Source: a virus. From it: a stretch of DNA of 39,244 nt. Below the pieces are notes generated by a model, which was given only the letters and a program-made list of their open reading frames with translations, did no database searches and was not told the origin of the DNA. Made by a program: the position numbers and the translations under genes. This document shows positions 1-7,075 of this stretch, one piece after another (the stretch's first letter is position 1; each line of letters begins with the position of its first letter). The DNA lies in the IMG/VR virus record IMGVR_UViG_3300027749_000239, positions 1-39,244 of that record, one strand, 5' to 3'.

Positions 1-23
1 TGTGCTTTGATTGCGTTATTGAT

Positions 24-263
24 ATGGAATCTAAGATAAAGCTAGAAGGCAAATGGGAAGAGTATGAAAAAGGCATTCTAAATTCAAATAAAAATGCAAC
101 TCTAGAAGACATAGAAAAAGCTATAGATTCATGGTTTGAAATGCAAGATGAGTCTTTTGTATCTGAAAATGGAGAAGTGGAAAATTGGAAAGGTGGTGAC
201 AAATCAAAAGTTTATAAAGAGATCAAGGAAAATTTAAAGAAGATCAAAGCTATAGAAATCTAG
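24..263 (+). CDS. Hypothetical protein, possibly 5'-truncated by the window edge
   Basis: This frame encodes a charged, Glu/Lys-rich protein of 79 residues if it starts at the ATG at 24. I do not recognise the family. The frame is open to the left edge (bases 3-23 read C-F-D-C-V-I-D before the Met), and the ATG lacks the A/T-rich TAAT context used by most neighbours, so the true start may lie outside the window. No membrane segment or catalytic motif is visible; the C-terminal half (K-V-Y-K-E-I-K-E-N-L-K-K-I-K) looks helical and amphipathic. The promoter-like element at 265-273 overlaps the space just after its stop codon. Confidence 0.55.
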   Translation: MESKIKLEGKWEEYEKGILNSNKNATLEDIEKAIDSWFEMQDESFVSENGEVENWKGGDKSKVYKEIKENLKKIKAIEI

Positions 264-264
264 T

Positions 265-273
265 ATATTTATA
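265..273 (+). promoter_or_regulatory. Putative late promoter element (ATATTTATA)
   Basis: Copy of the recurrent GTATATTTATA/GATATTTATA element. It ends 15 bases before the ATG at 289. Assigned by recurrence upstream of about twenty genes; no transcript data. Confidence 0.55.
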
Positions 274-288
274 GAAAATACAAATTCA

Positions 289-1317
289 ATGCCTTCGCAC
301 TCTAAAGCACAACAACATCTAATGGGTATGGTTCACGCCACTCAAACAGGTCAAATAAAAGCTCCATCTGAAAAAGTAGCTAAACTCTCAAAATCAATGA
401 CAAAGAAATCAGCAAAAGAATTCGCTTCAACAAAAACAAAGAAGCTGCCCACAAAGGTAAAAAAGACAAAGAAGATAGTAAAAGAAAACTACGAAAATAA
501 AGTGGGTCCTCTCCACGTTGTACTTAAACCACATCCGGGGTGTAATGTGTCAGATCTTGTTCATGAGATAGATCCTATAATGGGAGCAACTCATAAAGGT
601 ATTGATGCTGAGACTATTCATGGGGTTTACGGGGATCAAGATGAGGCTATGAAATGCGCAGAAGGACTTCATAAAGACCACCTTGATGAGATGAAGAAAC
701 TTGAAGAGAAAAAAGGTACGGTAGCAAAGAAGCTAACATCAATGATTGATAAGCTAGAATCAAAGCGTAAAGATCACATGAAGCTGGCAAAAGAGAATCC
801 AAATCACGCAGGAGAACATAAACAGCATATTTCTCAAATACAGACTAAGATAGAAGATCTTATGGATAAACTTGAAAATGTGTCCAAGTCTCAAAAGAAA
901 GATGAAGAGATAGAAGAAGAGGATGGAAAAGAGAAAAAGGGATTAAAAGAAAATATTGAGGAATCAAAATACAAAATTGGCGATATTGTCATTCCAAATA
1001 AAGGTCCCCATAAAGGACAGAAACATAAGGTAATACACATTCATGGAGATGGTAAATATAACATACAACCTATATTATCTCATGGCCAAAAGAACAAATA
1101 TCATTTAGGAGCATCTGGAGCAAAGGAAGAAGATCTGAATGAAGGATTCGAACCTGATTATTCTAAGTACGAATATTTAGGTGATCAATTAGAAAAAGCT
1201 TTATTTGAATATATAGATGCCGGAGGATACTCAAAAGGAGAAGAAGCTCAGCTTGAGACTGATGTGGAAGAAGCGGTAAATAAAATAGTAGCAAAGTATA
1301 TTAAACATAGACTATAA
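289..1317 (+). CDS. DUF3008-like N-terminal domain protein with coiled coil and KOW/SH3-like segment, virion-associated candidate
   Basis: The first ~60 residues (M-P-S-H-S-K-A-Q-Q-H-L-M-G-M-V, then M-T-K-K-S-A-K-E-F-A-S-T-K) match what I recall of the small DUF3008 family found in many T4-like phages. Residues ~140-200 are a Lys/Glu-rich probable coiled coil, ending in an acidic stretch (D-E-E-I-E-E-E-D). Residues ~230-265 contain I-G-D-I-V-I-P-N-K-G-P-H-K-G followed by a strand-like K-V-I-H-I-H-G-D-G, similar to a KOW or SH3-like barrel. The tail is acidic and helical. The mixed architecture suggests a prohead-core or DNA-associated virion protein, but function is inferred only. The stop is joined to the next gene by TAA-T-ATG. 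Confidence 0.75.
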   Translation: MPSHSKAQQHLMGMVHATQTGQIKAPSEKVAKLSKSMTKKSAKEFASTKTKKLPTKVKKTKKIVKENYENKVGPLHVVLKPHPGCNVSDLVHEIDPIMGATHKGIDAETIHGVYGDQDEAMKCAEGLHKDHLDEMKKLEEKKGTVAKKLTSMIDKLESKRKDHMKLAKENPNHAGEHKQHISQIQTKIEDLMDKLENVSKSQKKDEEIEEEDGKEKKGLKENIEESKYKIGDIVIPNKGPHKGQKHKVIHIHGDGKYNIQPILSHGQKNKYHLGASGAKEEDLNEGFEPDYSKYEYLGDQLEKALFEYIDAGGYSKGEEAQLETDVEEAVNKIVAKYIKHRL

Positions 1318-1318
1318 T

Positions 1319-1729
1319 ATGAATGTATACGCCAGTAAAATACCGATGTCTTGGGTAGATACGAAAGATGGAAAAATGAAATTTCTTGAATTTAAAAATG
1401 CAAAGGATCCAAAAGGAACTATATATTATGCTGTGAGACAGAGTAGACCAGAAGAGTTTCAACTTTCTAAAAACTTTGATGCTGCAATGGTTGAAGCTAT
1501 AAAAGTAAAAGGTGGTATTAAAACAAATATGATCATAGTAAAAGATGTAACAACATCATATAAAGGAAAACTTTGGATGAAGATACATGATGGGACTGAG
1601 ATTATTGTTCTAGATGCGGTAAATAAAAAACCAATATTCAGAAAGGTAATAAATGGTAAAGATGATTTCTCAAATGTAAAACAAGATATGGATGAGGGAA
1701 TAATAAAATTAACTTCATTCTTAAAATAA
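1319..1729 (+). CDS. Hypothetical protein whose C-terminus copies the capsid-targeting-like motif
   Basis: A 136-residue protein of unknown family, starting one base after the preceding stop codon. Strand-rich segments alternate through the middle (for example T-N-M-I-I-V-K-D-V and T-E-I-I-V-L-D-A-V). Its last nine residues, I-I-K-L-T-S-F-L-K, are nearly identical to the N-terminus of the protein at 7340 (M-I-K-L-T-S-F-L-N-E). The DNA agrees as well: ATAATAAAATTAAC at 1700-1713 against ATGATAAAATTAAC. This may be a fossil start of a lost gene or a C-terminal targeting tag. Function unknown. Confidence 0.7.
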   Translation: MNVYASKIPMSWVDTKDGKMKFLEFKNAKDPKGTIYYAVRQSRPEEFQLSKNFDAAMVEAIKVKGGIKTNMIIVKDVTTSYKGKLWMKIHDGTEIIVLDAVNKKPIFRKVINGKDDFSNVKQDMDEGIIKLTSFLK

Positions 1730-1735
1730 AACACA

Positions 1736-2110
1736 ATGAATCCACTAGTAGCAAAATTCATATCGACTCTCCTGTCATCAAGAACACAAGCACATATATT
1801 TCACTGGCAAGTGCAAGATCAATCATCATATGCAGAACATAAAGCCCTAAATGAATACTATGATGCAATACCAGGACTTGTAGATGAATGGGTAGAAGCA
1901 TTTCAAGGTAAATATGGTATAATCACAGGATATGATGGACCTTCTACTTTTAGAGAAGATGGTAATCCTATTATATATTTTAATGCTCTTTCTCAATATG
2001 TAGAAAAATTAAGAGCATCATTACCACAAGACACATATCTTCAGAATATAATAGATGAGATTTACCAGCTAATAGAGACAACTCTTTATAAATTACAATA
2101 TCTTCACTAA
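1736..2110 (+). CDS. Ferritin/Dps-like helical protein (DUF5856-like)
   Basis: A 124-residue all-helical protein. The N-terminal helix carries T-Q-A-H-I-F-H-W-Q-V-Q followed by S-S-Y-A-E-H-K-A-L-N-E-Y-Y-D and D-E-W-V-E-A-F-Q-G. This order (H-x2-H-W, then E-H, then D/E in the next helix) is the layout of Dps/ferritin-like proteins that bind iron or DNA, and I recall phage members being classed as DUF5856. Iron oxidation or DNA protection in the virion or infected cell is inference. It lies in the cluster of small accessory genes, 6 bases after its neighbour, and is joined to the next gene by TAA-T-ATG. Confidence 0.65.
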   Translation: MNPLVAKFISTLLSSRTQAHIFHWQVQDQSSYAEHKALNEYYDAIPGLVDEWVEAFQGKYGIITGYDGPSTFREDGNPIIYFNALSQYVEKLRASLPQDTYLQNIIDEIYQLIETTLYKLQYLH

Positions 2111-2111
2111 T

Positions 2112-2711
2112 ATGTGTTGCAATAGAGGCAAAATAACTTTACATGAAACTGCAAACAAGCTCCTTATATCTGAGGGGCTTGCTTACCATTTGGAGAATTC
2201 ACTTGACTTAAATGAAAATATATATCGTCCTCAGTCAGCAAACTTTGTAGCTCTTTTCACAGAAGCGCGCCAGTTGCTAAATAGGGGACTTTTATCATTA
2301 GGCGATGAAGATACATGGTACCTGACAGAAACTGACCTAGGATTAGCCGGAAACTACAAGGGTATCACAGTTCCTTTAGACTATCCAATGACAGTTGATT
2401 TCCTACTTGAGACTAAAGCAAAGTCTAAGCCTAAGAAGCATGCTGCGCTTAATAAACCACATAGAGGAGGATCAAAGAAGTTTTATGTGTTTGTTAGAAA
2501 TCCTAAGACTGGGGGAATTAAAAAGGTTAGCTTTGGAGATACTACTGGACTTAGCGCAAAGATCAATAATCCAGCAGCAAGAAAAAGCTTTGCAGCAAGA
2601 CACAAATGCGCTCAAAAGAAGGATAAGACTCAAGCTGGCTGGTGGGCGTGCAGATTGCCACGATATGCAAAACTTCTAGGATTAAAATCAAATTTTTCAG
2701 GATATTGGTAA
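2112..2711 (+). CDS. DUF5872-like phage protein, probable virion component
   Basis: A 199-residue basic protein. The C-terminal ~75 residues (K-K-F-Y-V-F-V-R-N-P-K-T-G-G, then V-S-F-G-D, then N-N-P-A-A-R-K-S-F-A-A-R-H-K-C, then G-W-W-A-C-R-L-P-R-Y-A) form a Lys/Arg-rich conserved module that I recognise from T4-like and other large phages, often listed as DUF5872. Two Cys and one His could form a small metal site, but that is inference. The N-terminal half (residues 1-100) is not recognised; it reads like a separate helical domain. It starts one base after the preceding stop. Biochemical role unknown. Confidence 0.65.
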   Translation: MCCNRGKITLHETANKLLISEGLAYHLENSLDLNENIYRPQSANFVALFTEARQLLNRGLLSLGDEDTWYLTETDLGLAGNYKGITVPLDYPMTVDFLLETKAKSKPKKHAALNKPHRGGSKKFYVFVRNPKTGGIKKVSFGDTTGLSAKINNPAARKSFAARHKCAQKKDKTQAGWWACRLPRYAKLLGLKSNFSGYW

Positions 2712-2712
2712 T

Positions 2713-2970
2713 ATGAAACCTTATAATGATGTTTTGATTGATGGAGATCTTATAAGAGAGTTTGATCAGGATATAGATCCAATAGAACTCAAATGGCACA
2801 GGGATCAAGAAGATAGACTAATAGAGGCTATAGGAGACACAGATTGGAAGTTTCAAATCGATAATCAGATTCCAATAGAGATGAAAAAGACTATATTTAT
2901 ACCCAGAGGAGTTTGGCATAGAATTATAAAAGGTACAAAATCAGTCAAGATAAAGATAATAAAAATATGA
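2713..2970 (+). CDS. Small cupin-like protein
   Basis: An 85-residue protein with L-K-W-H-R-D-Q-E-D-R early and F-I-P-R-G-V-W-H-R-I-I-K-G-T near the end, separated by short strands. The spacing and the His-containing W-H-R-D and W-H-R-I motifs resemble a single minimal cupin barrel of a kind seen in several T4-like phages. Metal binding is inferred; no substrate can be proposed. The gene starts one base after the previous stop (TAA-T-ATG), and its own TGA overlaps the next start as ATGA, so translation is probably coupled. Confidence 0.55.
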   Translation: MKPYNDVLIDGDLIREFDQDIDPIELKWHRDQEDRLIEAIGDTDWKFQIDNQIPIEMKKTIFIPRGVWHRIIKGTKSVKIKIIKI

Positions 2971-3434
2971 TAAAATTAACCGATATATTAGAAGAAGTCA
3001 AGAAATCTGGACTTTGGGCAAATATACATGCAAAACAAGAGCGTGGAGAAAAACCTGCTCGTAAAGGTAGCGCTGCTTTCAAAAAGGCCGTAAAAGCCGC
3101 TAAGGATATAAACTCAATGAAAGAAACTCTAAGTCCTAAGATCTATCAAATACAAGGCAGACTTATAGCTGATACTACTCAGAGATCATTGACAGATATT
3201 CTTTCTGATATTAGAGCAATCGTTGGTATAACTGTTGTGCGTGTAACAAATAATCAACAACCATCAGCTGAAAAGCTTAAGAAATATGTTGTTGATATCA
3301 GCATTAAAATAGATCCAGCTCCATTTGAAAACTTCAGTACAGAAACTATAAAATCAATAGAGGATAAAGTTAAATCGGTGCCAGCAGTGAGAAGAGCAGA
3401 TTTTATAGATAAGACTAAACTCGTAAAATCATAA
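2967..3434 (+). CDS. Candidate internal virion protein with capsid-targeting-like N-terminus
   Basis: A 155-residue protein opening with M-I-K-L-T-D-I-L-E-E, the N-terminal motif shared with the products of 5696, 7340 and 10703. In T4, internal proteins carry a short amphipathic N-terminal capsid-targeting sequence cut by gp21 after hydrophobic-x-Glu; I-L-E or L-E-E fits that rule. Residues ~14-45 (S-G-L-W-A-N-I-H-A-K-Q-E-R-G-E-K-P-A-R-K-G) form a basic motif I recall from several phage proteins. The rest alternates strands and helices like a ferredoxin-like domain (I-V-G-I-T-V-V-R-V-T-N and K-K-Y-V-V-D-I-S-I-K-I). Packaging in the head is inferred; molecular function is unknown. It overlaps its neighbour by ATGA. 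Confidence 0.7.
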   Translation: MIKLTDILEEVKKSGLWANIHAKQERGEKPARKGSAAFKKAVKAAKDINSMKETLSPKIYQIQGRLIADTTQRSLTDILSDIRAIVGITVVRVTNNQQPSAEKLKKYVVDISIKIDPAPFENFSTETIKSIEDKVKSVPAVRRADFIDKTKLVKS

Positions 3435-3453
3435 GATTAAAAAAAACGTTTTG

Positions 3454-3462
3454 ATATTTATA
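3454..3462 (+). promoter_or_regulatory. Putative late promoter element (ATATTTATA)
   Basis: GATATTTATATAAA in the gap before the lysis genes; the 9-base core ends 15 bases before the ATG at 3478. Confidence 0.6.
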
Positions 3463-3477
3463 TAAAATTCTATTAAA

Positions 3478-3819
3478 ATGACTATTCCAAAAACTATAAA
3501 ACCTAAAACTACAAAGTCAAAAATATCTAGTACAAAAGAAACTGAAATTAAAGCGCCTTCTTTAATGCCAATTAGCTTTAAAGATTTTAGTAAAGACCCA
3601 GTTAAAGGTCTATTATTTATTGTTTTAATTGCAATTGGATATTTATATGTAGATGGTAAAATGAATTATACTAGTCAGATAGAGAATCAAAGCAAAAAAA
3701 TACAAATTTTAGAAGTACGAGTAGAAAATTTAAGCAATCAGCTTAGAAAGTCTGATAGTACTTTAGCAGGTGCAGAATCTAAAATAGCAGTATTACAACA
3801 ACTAGGAAAAATAAAGTAG
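3478..3819 (+). CDS. Single-TM coiled-coil membrane protein (lysis region)
   Basis: A 113-residue protein with a Lys/Thr-rich N-terminal tail of about 45 residues, one clear membrane segment (G-L-L-F-I-V-L-I-A-I-G-Y-L-Y-V), then a heptad-like coil (I-E-N-Q-S-K-K-I-Q-I-L-E-V-R-V-E-N-L). The basic tail before the TM suggests N-in, C-out topology. Position just before a spanin-like pair and an endolysin suggests a role in lysis, for example an inner-membrane spanin or holin accessory, but the family is not recognised. It has its own promoter-like element and is joined to the next gene by TAG-TAT-ATG. Confidence 0.65.
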   Translation: MTIPKTIKPKTTKSKISSTKETEIKAPSLMPISFKDFSKDPVKGLLFIVLIAIGYLYVDGKMNYTSQIENQSKKIQILEVRVENLSNQLRKSDSTLAGAESKIAVLQQLGKIK

Positions 3820-3822
3820 TAT

Positions 3823-4233
3823 ATGAAACAAAAAATAATAATGATATCGACAAGTATTGCAGCTATTATTTTTATGGGTCGTAATCAAATAATGTCTTTT
3901 AAAGATAAGTACATATCCCATAAAGATTCTTCCATAATAAAATCTGCTACAATTGAAACACCCTATATTGATACTATATTAGAAAAAAGTAAAAAAAGTG
4001 TAATATCAGTTGGTGAAAAGAGTATAAAGAGTGATTCAATGATAATTACAAAAGTTGAAAAAACCGCAAAAAATATAGAAGTTTTACACACAGAAGTTAA
4101 AGTCTTAAAAAAGGAAAACAATGAACTTAAAGCAAAACTTGGTGATACTGTTGTTAATGTTAATAAACATTTCAACCTACTGCCAGTCAATGAACCCGAC
4201 AACGGTAAATCTGGTTCCACAGACGAGCAATAG
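3823..4233 (+). CDS. Inner-membrane spanin-like protein (N-terminal anchor plus coiled coil)
   Basis: A 136-residue protein with an N-terminal hydrophobic segment (I-I-M-I-S-T-S-I-A-A-I-I-F-M) and a long periplasmic-type coiled coil (V-L-H-T-E-V-K-V-L-K-K-E-N-N-E-L-K-A-K-L). The last 113 bases overlap the next gene out of frame, an arrangement reminiscent of Rz/Rz1 spanin pairs. Family similarity is not recognised, so the i-spanin reading rests on topology, overlap and position before the endolysin. A structural or signalling membrane protein is the alternative. Confidence 0.6.
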   Translation: MKQKIIMISTSIAAIIFMGRNQIMSFKDKYISHKDSSIIKSATIETPYIDTILEKSKKSVISVGEKSIKSDSMIITKVEKTAKNIEVLHTEVKVLKKENNELKAKLGDTVVNVNKHFNLLPVNEPDNGKSGSTDEQ

Positions 4234-4831
4234 TGTTACTCCAGTGGCTACAACAAGTCCACAAATAATAAATCAATTACCAATACCTATACCTCCACCA
4301 ACTCCATCACAATATCCAATGACAAGAATATTAGATGGAGATACGGTAGTTGTTATGACTGTTCAGCAAGGTAAAGACATGAACAGAAAATTTGTGGCTT
4401 TTAAAGAGGATATAAGAAAAGCACATAATACTATAGACACCTTAACAACCTCAAATCAGTTTTTAAGTGATTTTAGCAATGCTATATGGGTAAAAAATAA
4501 AGATTATGAGACTGAAGTAAAAACTCTTAAGGATAAAAATATATTGTTAAATACAAAAAATACAGCTCTTGCAGATACTATTAAAGCAATGAATTTAAGA
4601 TTAGATTTTGAAAGAGTTAAAATAGACATGTCTAAAGCTGATATTCAAAATAAATTTGACTTATACAAAACTTCTATGGAAATGAGAATAGAAGATTATA
4701 AATATAAATTAGAAAGAGAAGATAAACATTTAAAATATGCTACTACTAGATCTTTTATAGAGGGAGGTCTTATAGTAGCAGTACTAGGGTTAGCAGCAGA
4801 TATGGTACACACTTATTATCTTAAAAAATAA
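4121..4831 (+). CDS. Spanin-like protein with signal sequence, coiled coil and C-terminal membrane segment
   Basis: A 236-residue protein starting inside the previous gene in another frame. Residues 1-23 are a signal peptide (M-N-L-K-Q-N-L-V-I-L-L-L-M-L-I-N-I-S-T-Y-C-Q-S). Cys21 could be a lipidation site, but Tyr at -1 is not a standard lipobox, so signal peptidase I cleavage is also possible. A proline-rich linker (residues ~50-65) follows, then a long coiled coil (~85-205), and residues ~212-230 form a TM segment (F-I-E-G-G-L-I-V-A-V-L-G-L-A-A). N-terminal export signal plus C-terminal TM is the topology of a unimolecular spanin. The endolysin gene begins 14 bases downstream. Confidence 0.6.
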   Translation: MNLKQNLVILLLMLINISTYCQSMNPTTVNLVPQTSNSVTPVATTSPQIINQLPIPIPPPTPSQYPMTRILDGDTVVVMTVQQGKDMNRKFVAFKEDIRKAHNTIDTLTTSNQFLSDFSNAIWVKNKDYETEVKTLKDKNILLNTKNTALADTIKAMNLRLDFERVKIDMSKADIQNKFDLYKTSMEMRIEDYKYKLEREDKHLKYATTRSFIEGGLIVAVLGLAADMVHTYYLKK

Positions 4832-4845
4832 AAACAAAAATAAAT

Positions 4846-5445
4846 ATGAACTTAGAAAATTTAAAAGGACACATTCCAGACAGCATTATTGCACAATTAC
4901 CAGACACAATAGTGAAGTTTGAATTAAATACTCCAATGCGTTTAGCACATTTCTTAGCTCAGGCAGGACATGAATCAGGAGGTTTTAAAGTACTAAAAGA
5001 AAATTTAAACTATGGAGCCAAAGGTCTTCGTGGTATTTTTGGTAAGTATTTTCCAACAGATGCAAAAGCTCTAGAATATGAAAGAAAACCTGAAAAGATA
5101 GCAAATTTAGTTTATGGAGGTCGTATGGGAAATGGTCCTGAGTCTTCTGGAGATGGATATAAGTTTTGTGGTCGTGGTTGTATTCAATTAACTGGCAAGG
5201 ATAATTATACAGCATTTTCTAAAGCAATCGGAGAAGATTGTGTGGCAAATCCAGATCTAGTAGCAACGAAATATCCACTGGCTTCTGCAGCATGGTTCTT
5301 TTATAAAAATGGACTTCATAAGATAGCAGATGAAGGAGCAGCAGCAGACACAGTTACTAAAATTACAAAAAGAGTAAATGGTGGAATCATAGGCCTTGAA
5401 GATCGTCAAAAACATTTTAATGAGTATTATTCTCTTATAAAATAA
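4846..5445 (+). CDS. Endolysin, glycoside hydrolase family 19 (chitinase-like lysozyme)
   Basis: A 199-residue single-domain enzyme expected to cleave glycan strands of peptidoglycan at lysis. Family 19 features: A-H-F-L-A-Q-A-G-H-E-S-G-G-F with the catalytic acid Glu43, then P-E-K-I-A-N-L-V-Y-G-G-R-M-G-N-G, and the substrate-groove motif F-C-G-R-G-C-I-Q-L-T-G-K-D-N-Y. The C-terminal part retains A-S-A-A-W-F-F and V-N-G-G as in phage members. No signal peptide is present, so release would need a holin; a two-TM candidate lies at 5487. Upstream genes are spanin-like. Length is normal for a phage GH19 lysozyme without a wall-binding domain. Confidence 0.92.
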   Translation: MNLENLKGHIPDSIIAQLPDTIVKFELNTPMRLAHFLAQAGHESGGFKVLKENLNYGAKGLRGIFGKYFPTDAKALEYERKPEKIANLVYGGRMGNGPESSGDGYKFCGRGCIQLTGKDNYTAFSKAIGEDCVANPDLVATKYPLASAAWFFYKNGLHKIADEGAAADTVTKITKRVNGGIIGLEDRQKHFNEYYSLIK

Positions 5446-5486
5446 TTGTTAACGTTAACCCCATAATATGGATCCTGATAGTAAGC

Positions 5487-5699
5487 ATGAAAACTTGGAA
5501 CGAAACACTAAAACAGAATATAGCAACTCTTTGTCTAATGACAGCGATGTTCTTAAATCCATTCGGGTTCGATATAGTACAGTGGTGGCTGATTCAACAA
5601 ACAGGAAGTTTATTGAGAGCCAATCTCGTTTTGTATTGTATAGCGGGATTATTCTTTGGTTTATATATCTTATTACGTCCTAAAAGAAAAAATAAATGA
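5487..5699 (+). CDS. Small two-TM protein, holin candidate
   Basis: A 70-residue protein with two hydrophobic segments (about residues 13-36 and 46-62: L-C-L-M-T-A-M-F-L-N-P-F-G-F and L-V-L-Y-C-I-A-G-L-F-F-G-L-Y-I-L-L), a short polar turn (Q-Q-T-G-S-L-L-R-A-N) and a basic tail (R-P-K-R-K-N-K). Size, topology and position directly after the endolysin fit a class II-type holin. An alternative ATG at 5468, in the preferred TAATATG context, opens a different frame with a poor membrane profile; I prefer 5487 on composition. The TGA overlaps the next start as ATGA. Confidence 0.65.
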   Translation: MKTWNETLKQNIATLCLMTAMFLNPFGFDIVQWWLIQQTGSLLRANLVLYCIAGLFFGLYILLRPKRKNK

Positions 5700-7075
5700 T
5701 AAAATTAATAGACATACTTTTTGAAGCTTTAGATAATGATAAGTTGTTTTTTTCTGTAAAAGAACAATTAGATCATTTAGGCTATAAAGGCGGAAGACAA
5801 TCAAAACATGGAAAACATTTAAGATATATAATACAGGGAGATAATGATAAAATTAAATCAACTTTATCTGGTATTATGGAAATACTGGGTATAAAAGAAA
5901 AAGATTACTCATTAGATATTATAGCTCCAAATGAATATGCAAAAGGTGGTAAATCAGGATCTTATTATACATATAGTATTACTTTAAATAAAGATAGCGG
6001 CGATTATAAAAAAGGTCAACAAGTATATATAGTAAATGCATTAAAAGAAAAATCTTCTATAGCACCAAAATCACTAGCTCCTACAAATTTAGGATTAGTT
6101 GGTAAAAAGTTTTCTGGAACACCATCATTAGTTAAATCAGTTAAATCCAGTTTACCTCAACAAAATAATGAAATTTTAAGTTTGCTAGTTGATGATATTG
6201 CAAAAAAATCAAAAAAAGAAAAAGGCGATTCTATAGAAAATTTTAAAGAGAATATTGAATTATCTGATGAAACAATTAAAAGTTCAAATTTACTATCATT
6301 AACTGATATTCAATCTATAGGAAATGATTTTGGCGAAATATTAGGTGCAATACTTTTATCAAATAAAATTAATTCCCCAGAAGTTGAATTTCCAAGTGGA
6401 AATAATCCTCTAATAGATTTTGTAATAAATGGATATAAAGTATCATCTAAGAATAAAAGTGGCGCAGCAGCAACACTTACAGATATTATAAAAAATATAG
6501 ATCAAAAATCACTAAAAACAAAAAATCAAAAAGAATTATTTAAAATATTCAATATAGTTGTAGAAAATAAAACTTCCGCAAGTTGGTTAGAAGTAGCAAA
6601 AGCTATGAATTTACCAGCAATACAAACTCTTTCTGAAATAACTAAAACACCAATAGAAAGTTTAAGTATACAATCAATAAACGATTATATAACAAAAGTA
6701 GGAAAAGAAAAAGCATTAGCTAATTTTCAAGTACTATATAAAGAAATGGGTAATTTTCCTGGGTCTGGTACAGCAAAAGGAACAGTTGATTGGGATAAAA
6801 TTAATCCAAAAAAATATTATGGTATGGTTATTGGACCAATGTCTTCATATGTTAAAAATCAACTTAATAAAAATCCAGTATATCTAAAAACACTTAAGGA
6901 GTTTATGTCAAAAATAGAAGTAAAACAGCTATATTTAAATATGAATTTAGGTAAAAAAACTATATCATTTAACCTAAAATCTTTTTCAGATCTAGAATCT
7001 AATTTTACTTTTGAAGCGCCAAATCAATCAACATATGCGCCAGATAGCGGTAAATTAGGATTTAAATTAAGATAG
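5696..7075 (+). CDS. Candidate packaged nuclease-like protein with capsid-targeting-like N-terminus
   Basis: A 459-residue protein starting M-I-K-L-I-D-I-L-F-E-A, the shared capsid-targeting-like leader with a plausible gp21-type site after F-E. A central block carries F-G-E-I-L-G-A-I-L-L, then F-P-S-G-N-N-P-L-I-D-F-V-I-N-G-Y-K-V-S-S-K-N-K-S-G-A-A-A-T-L. The order Glu, then Asp in L-I-D-F, then S-x-K after a strand resembles the active site of the PD-(D/E)XK nuclease fold, and I recall similar blocks in other marine phage proteins. Nuclease activity is inference; the residue before Lys is Ser rather than Asp/Glu. If packaged and injected it could attack host DNA or counter defence. It follows the holin candidate by ATGA overlap. 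Confidence 0.7.
   Translation: MIKLIDILFEALDNDKLFFSVKEQLDHLGYKGGRQSKHGKHLRYIIQGDNDKIKSTLSGIMEILGIKEKDYSLDIIAPNEYAKGGKSGSYYTYSITLNKDSGDYKKGQQVYIVNALKEKSSIAPKSLAPTNLGLVGKKFSGTPSLVKSVKSSLPQQNNEILSLLVDDIAKKSKKEKGDSIENFKENIELSDETIKSSNLLSLTDIQSIGNDFGEILGAILLSNKINSPEVEFPSGNNPLIDFVINGYKVSSKNKSGAAATLTDIIKNIDQKSLKTKNQKELFKIFNIVVENKTSASWLEVAKAMNLPAIQTLSEITKTPIESLSIQSINDYITKVGKEKALANFQVLYKEMGNFPGSGTAKGTVDWDKINPKKYYGMVIGPMSSYVKNQLNKNPVYLKTLKEFMSKIEVKQLYLNMNLGKKTISFNLKSFSDLESNFTFEAPNQSTYAPDSGKLGFKLR

Noticed and set aside
2395-2679. 94-residue forward frame inside the DUF5872-like gene
   Set aside because: It is fully contained in a recognisable gene, has no suitable start context and reads as a basic low-complexity shadow.
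5448-5459. Perfect palindrome GTTAACGTTAAC after the endolysin gene
   Set aside because: It has no loop or T run to act as a terminator and occurs once; it could be a binding site, but nothing else supports this.
5468-5683. Alternative 71-residue frame starting in a good TAATATG context
   Set aside because: It overlaps the 5487-5699 frame almost fully, its composition is Ser/Asn-rich and unlike a real family, and the other frame has two clean membrane segments and an ATGA junction with the next gene. The upstream ATG remains a small doubt.
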